Origin: Billgrantia zhangzhouensis
GTDB taxonomy: Bacteria > Pseudomonadota > Gammaproteobacteria > Pseudomonadales > Halomonadaceae
DNA length: 64,000 bases
Assembly (NCBI RefSeq): GCF_021404465.1
Contig: NZ_JABFTT010000001.1
Location: 62,001 to 126,000 of the forward strand
Reading direction: 5' to 3'
The translations under genes were made by a program, and so were the position numbers. Position 1 is the first letter of the stretch; each line of letters starts with the position of its first letter. Below are positions 61,820-64,000 of this stretch, piece by piece. The notes beneath the pieces were generated by a model. That model did not search any database, had not been told where the DNA came from, and saw only the letters and a list, made by a program, of their open reading frames with translations.

Positions 61820-63496
61820 ATGACGATTCCGTCTACCCTTCTCGAGCTGGCCCGCCCACGCTGGCTGTCGCTGCTGGTCATCGGGCTGTGTCTTGGCTAT
61901 GCCATCATCGTGCTCACCCGGGTTCCCCAGTGGGGACTGCCCCTCCTGGCGCTGGCCTGGATAGGGCTGGGTATCGTCTTTCGCTGGGGAGCGCCAGACT
62001 CGGTATCGTATGCGTCCCCATCACGCCGATGGCCCTGGGCACTGCTGCCCATCGCCCTGTGGGGGCTCTACCTCTATCTTGCCGAGAGCTTCGGCATCGT
62101 CGATCTGAGTGCCGTGTTCTTCCACCTGCAGGCCGGCATGGCGGATCATGGCGGCGTCAGCCGAATCGGGGCAGCGTTTTTCTATACGCTGTCGATGGCC
62201 GCCCTGCTGGCTTCCTTCACCTGGCTGGTGCGCCACGATCATCGTTGGCGCCGCGGCGAGCCACTGCTCGCCCTGGTCCTGCTGGCAAGCAATCCCCTGC
62301 TGTATGGCGTGGGCCAGCGTGGCGCCGCCATCGTTACCAAGCCTGGGGCCTGGCTCGAACGCCAGTACGTCGAACCGATACTGCTCGAGACGCCCAGGGA
62401 CCCGCCCAACCTGCTATTGATGTATCTGGAGAGCATCGAGCGTACCTACGCCGATCGCGACCGATTCGGCGACGCCTATGCCGACCTGGATGCCATCGGC
62501 GAACATGGCCTGGTCATCGAGGGTGTCCGTCAGGTCGACAACACCGGCTGGACCATGGCGGGAATGATCGCCAGCCAATGCGGCACTCCCCTGATGCCGG
62601 CCGGGCTGCTGCATGACCGGCAATTTTCGCCGCTGGAGAAAGTGGTACCCGGCGTCGACTGCCTCGGCGACCTGCTGTCGGAGCAGGGCTACCGGCTGAC
62701 CTACATGGGTGGCGCAAGCGTCAACTTCGCCGGCAAGGGGCTGTTCTATCAGGGACACGGTTTCGATACCGTACTCGGTCGCGAAGAGCTGCAGCCTTTG
62801 CTCGACGACCCCGAGTACGTCAACAACTGGGGGCTCTATGATGATTCGCTCTACGAATTCAGCCTGGAGGAATTGCGTCGCCTCAACGCCGGGGATGCCC
62901 CCTGGGGCCTGGTCAGCCTGACGATTGCGGGGCACGCCCCTCACGGCTATCCCGCTCAGGCCTGCCTCGACCACCAGGGTGAGTTCGACGGCACTGACAT
63001 CCTCTATTCGGTGGAGTGCTCGGCCTGGCTGGCGCGGGACTTCCTCGAGCGGGCCAGCGCCGAAGGCCTGCTCGACAATACCGTGGTGGTCATCGCCAGC
63101 GATCACCTGACTATGCGGGTCTCGGCCTGGGAGCAGTTGATCCAGGGCGAGCGTGACAATACCTTCATCCTGCTGGGCCCCGGCATCCCCCAGGGGCGCC
63201 AGCAGCGCGAAGCCGCCATGATGGATGCGTTCCCCACCATTCTCGAGGCAATGGGCTTCACCATCGACTGGCATCGTGCCGGCCTTGGGGTTTCGCTGCT
63301 GTCCGACGAGCCGACCCTGCTCGAGGAGCACGGCAAGGAGTTCTTCAACGCCCGCATGCGTGAGGAGATCGCGTTGCAGGAGCGCCTCTGGGAGGGGCTG
63401 GCACCGCCGCGCCAGGACCCCGAGCCGGAGCCCCAGGAACAGGTCGTGGAAACGCCCGAGGATGCCACTGGCGAGGAACCCGCCACGGTGCAGTAG
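61820..63496 (+). CDS. LTA synthase/OpgB-like membrane phosphotransferase (sulfatase superfamily)
   Basis: A 558-residue protein. Three to five N-terminal membrane helices (about 15-190) precede a periplasmic alkaline-phosphatase-like domain. Motifs are LLMYLESIERTYADRD (metal Glu), the Thr nucleophile in NTGWTMAGMIASQCGTPLMP, LYDDSLYEFSL and VVIASDHLTM (Asp-His). This pattern is that of phosphoglycerol transferases such as OpgB/MdoB. The tail from about 525 is acidic and Pro-rich. ATG 61820 follows GGAAGA. In an LPS cluster, phosphoglycerol or phosphoethanolamine decoration of the core is an alternative to periplasmic-glucan modification. Confidence 0.85.
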   Translation: MTIPSTLLELARPRWLSLLVIGLCLGYAIIVLTRVPQWGLPLLALAWIGLGIVFRWGAPDSVSYASPSRRWPWALLPIALWGLYLYLAESFGIVDLSAVFFHLQAGMADHGGVSRIGAAFFYTLSMAALLASFTWLVRHDHRWRRGEPLLALVLLASNPLLYGVGQRGAAIVTKPGAWLERQYVEPILLETPRDPPNLLLMYLESIERTYADRDRFGDAYADLDAIGEHGLVIEGVRQVDNTGWTMAGMIASQCGTPLMPAGLLHDRQFSPLEKVVPGVDCLGDLLSEQGYRLTYMGGASVNFAGKGLFYQGHGFDTVLGREELQPLLDDPEYVNNWGLYDDSLYEFSLEELRRLNAGDAPWGLVSLTIAGHAPHGYPAQACLDHQGEFDGTDILYSVECSAWLARDFLERASAEGLLDNTVVVIASDHLTMRVSAWEQLIQGERDNTFILLGPGIPQGRQQREAAMMDAFPTILEAMGFTIDWHRAGLGVSLLSDEPTLLEEHGKEFFNARMREEIALQERLWEGLAPPRQDPEPEPQEQVVETPEDATGEEPATVQ

Positions 63497-63505
63497 GCAG
63501 CAGCC

Positions 63506-64000
63506 TCAGCCGTGCGCGAATACCACCGGAGAAGCGGCCAGTACGGCGGCCAGCACACGCTGGGGCGAGAGCTGCACCAGGCAGTTGGTATGTCCCAGCG
63601 GGCAATGGCGTTCGAAGCAGGGCGAACAATCCAGGCCCAGATAGTGGATCACGGCGTTATCGGTCAACGGTGGTGTATAGCCTGGCGAGGACGAACCGTA
63701 GAGCGCATGGACGCGTGTGCCCACCGCGGCGGCCACGTGCATCAGGCCGGAGTCGTTGGTCACCACCTGCCGGCAGTCGGCCAACAGGTCGACTGCATCG
63801 GCCAGACGCGTCTGGCCGCACAGATTATGCACCTGAGGCAGCCCTTCGGCGATCATCTCCCCGGCAGCGGCATCCTTGGGCCCGCCCAGCACGCGTATTT
63901 CGAAACCTTCGGCCACCAGGCGCTCGGCCAGTTCGCGAAAATGCCCCAACGGCCACTGCTTGGCCGGGCCGTATTCGGCGCCGGGCATCATGCCGATGGC
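63506..64000 (-). CDS. LPS heptosyltransferase (GT9, WaaF-like), 5' end outside window
   Basis: C-terminal 160-odd residues of a GT9 protein. AEYGPAKQWPLGHFRELAER is the central block of WaaF, and VTNDSGLMHVAAAVGTRVHA is the ADP-heptose site. The cysteine-rich end LDCSPCFERHCPLGHTNCLV is also characteristic of heptosyltransferase II. The frame stays open to the window edge. Confidence 0.88.
   Translation of the reverse strand, partial: AIGMMPGAEYGPAKQWPLGHFRELAERLVAEGFEIRVLGGPKDAAAGEMIAEGLPQVHNLCGQTRLADAVDLLADCRQVVTNDSGLMHVAAAVGTRVHALYGSSSPGYTPPLTDNAVIHYLGLDCSPCFERHCPLGHTNCLVQLSPQRVLAAVLAASPVVFAHG

Noticed and set aside
1..64000. CRISPR arrays, tRNA or rRNA genes, complete insertion sequences, prophage genes
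   Set aside because: None seen in the intergenic regions read; no regularly spaced repeats, no tRNA-like cloverleaf and no transposase frame.

Overview
The window comes from the chromosome of a high-G+C gammaproteobacterium. Gene content and order point to Halomonas or a close relative in the Halomonadaceae. The evidence is gene order shared with other Gammaproteobacteria (gshB-tonB-algH-ruvX; secB-rhodanese-gpmI-envC-ctpA; ubiI-ubiH-pepP-ygfB-zapA-6S RNA-5-FCL; ilvA/rpiA; a heptose/Kdo lipopolysaccharide-core cluster) and many solute transporters (two Liv-type ABC systems, one TTT, one TRAP, one YfcC-type carrier). The assignment is by inspection; no database was searched.

Layout. 1-11.4 kb: an accessory locus built around Tm-1-like proteins. 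It holds one UPF0261 protein, two near-identical TIM-barrel proteins of the 'phosphoenolpyruvate hydrolase-like' family, a degenerate third copy, and a sigma-54 enhancer-binding protein whose sensory domain is a fourth copy. The locus also has a SRPBCC protein, one complete Liv-type ABC transporter and the end of a second. A near-consensus sigma-54 promoter and a nearby palindrome lie in front of the long minus-strand operon. 11.4-15.2 kb: core genes ruvX, algH, tonB, gshB, then a VOC protein behind a promoter covered by a 36-bp palindrome. 15.5-24.2 kb: a GntR-controlled hydroxy-acid module (four dehydrogenases plus a TctCAB transporter). 24.5-25.2 kb: a CvfB-like S1 protein. 25.4-31.1 kb: an amide/ureide module (GntR, DUF1028, M20 amidohydrolase, YfcC carrier, glutaminase) with matching operators at two promoters. 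31.2-39.0 kb: an aldarate module (KdgD, 2,5-dioxovalerate dehydrogenase, GntR) split by an AT-rich block of TRAP transporter, amidase and aldolase genes.

39.2-54.1 kb is housekeeping: rsmE, secB, rhodanese, gpmI, envC, ctpA, two ubiquinone hydroxylases, pepP, ygfB, zapA, 6S RNA, 5-formyl-THF cyclo-ligase, a 31-residue membrane peptide gene with its own promoter and terminator, ilvA and rpiA. 54.1-64.0 kb is lipopolysaccharide-core assembly: waaA, hldE, three GT9 heptosyltransferase-like proteins, a Kdo kinase, GT4 and GT2 transferases and an OpgB-like phosphotransferase.

The best candidate for an undescribed system is the 0.6-11.4 kb locus. Enzymes of unknown reaction appear to be controlled by a regulator that senses ligand with a copy of the enzyme's own fold, and they are co-transcribed with a transporter likely to import the substrate.
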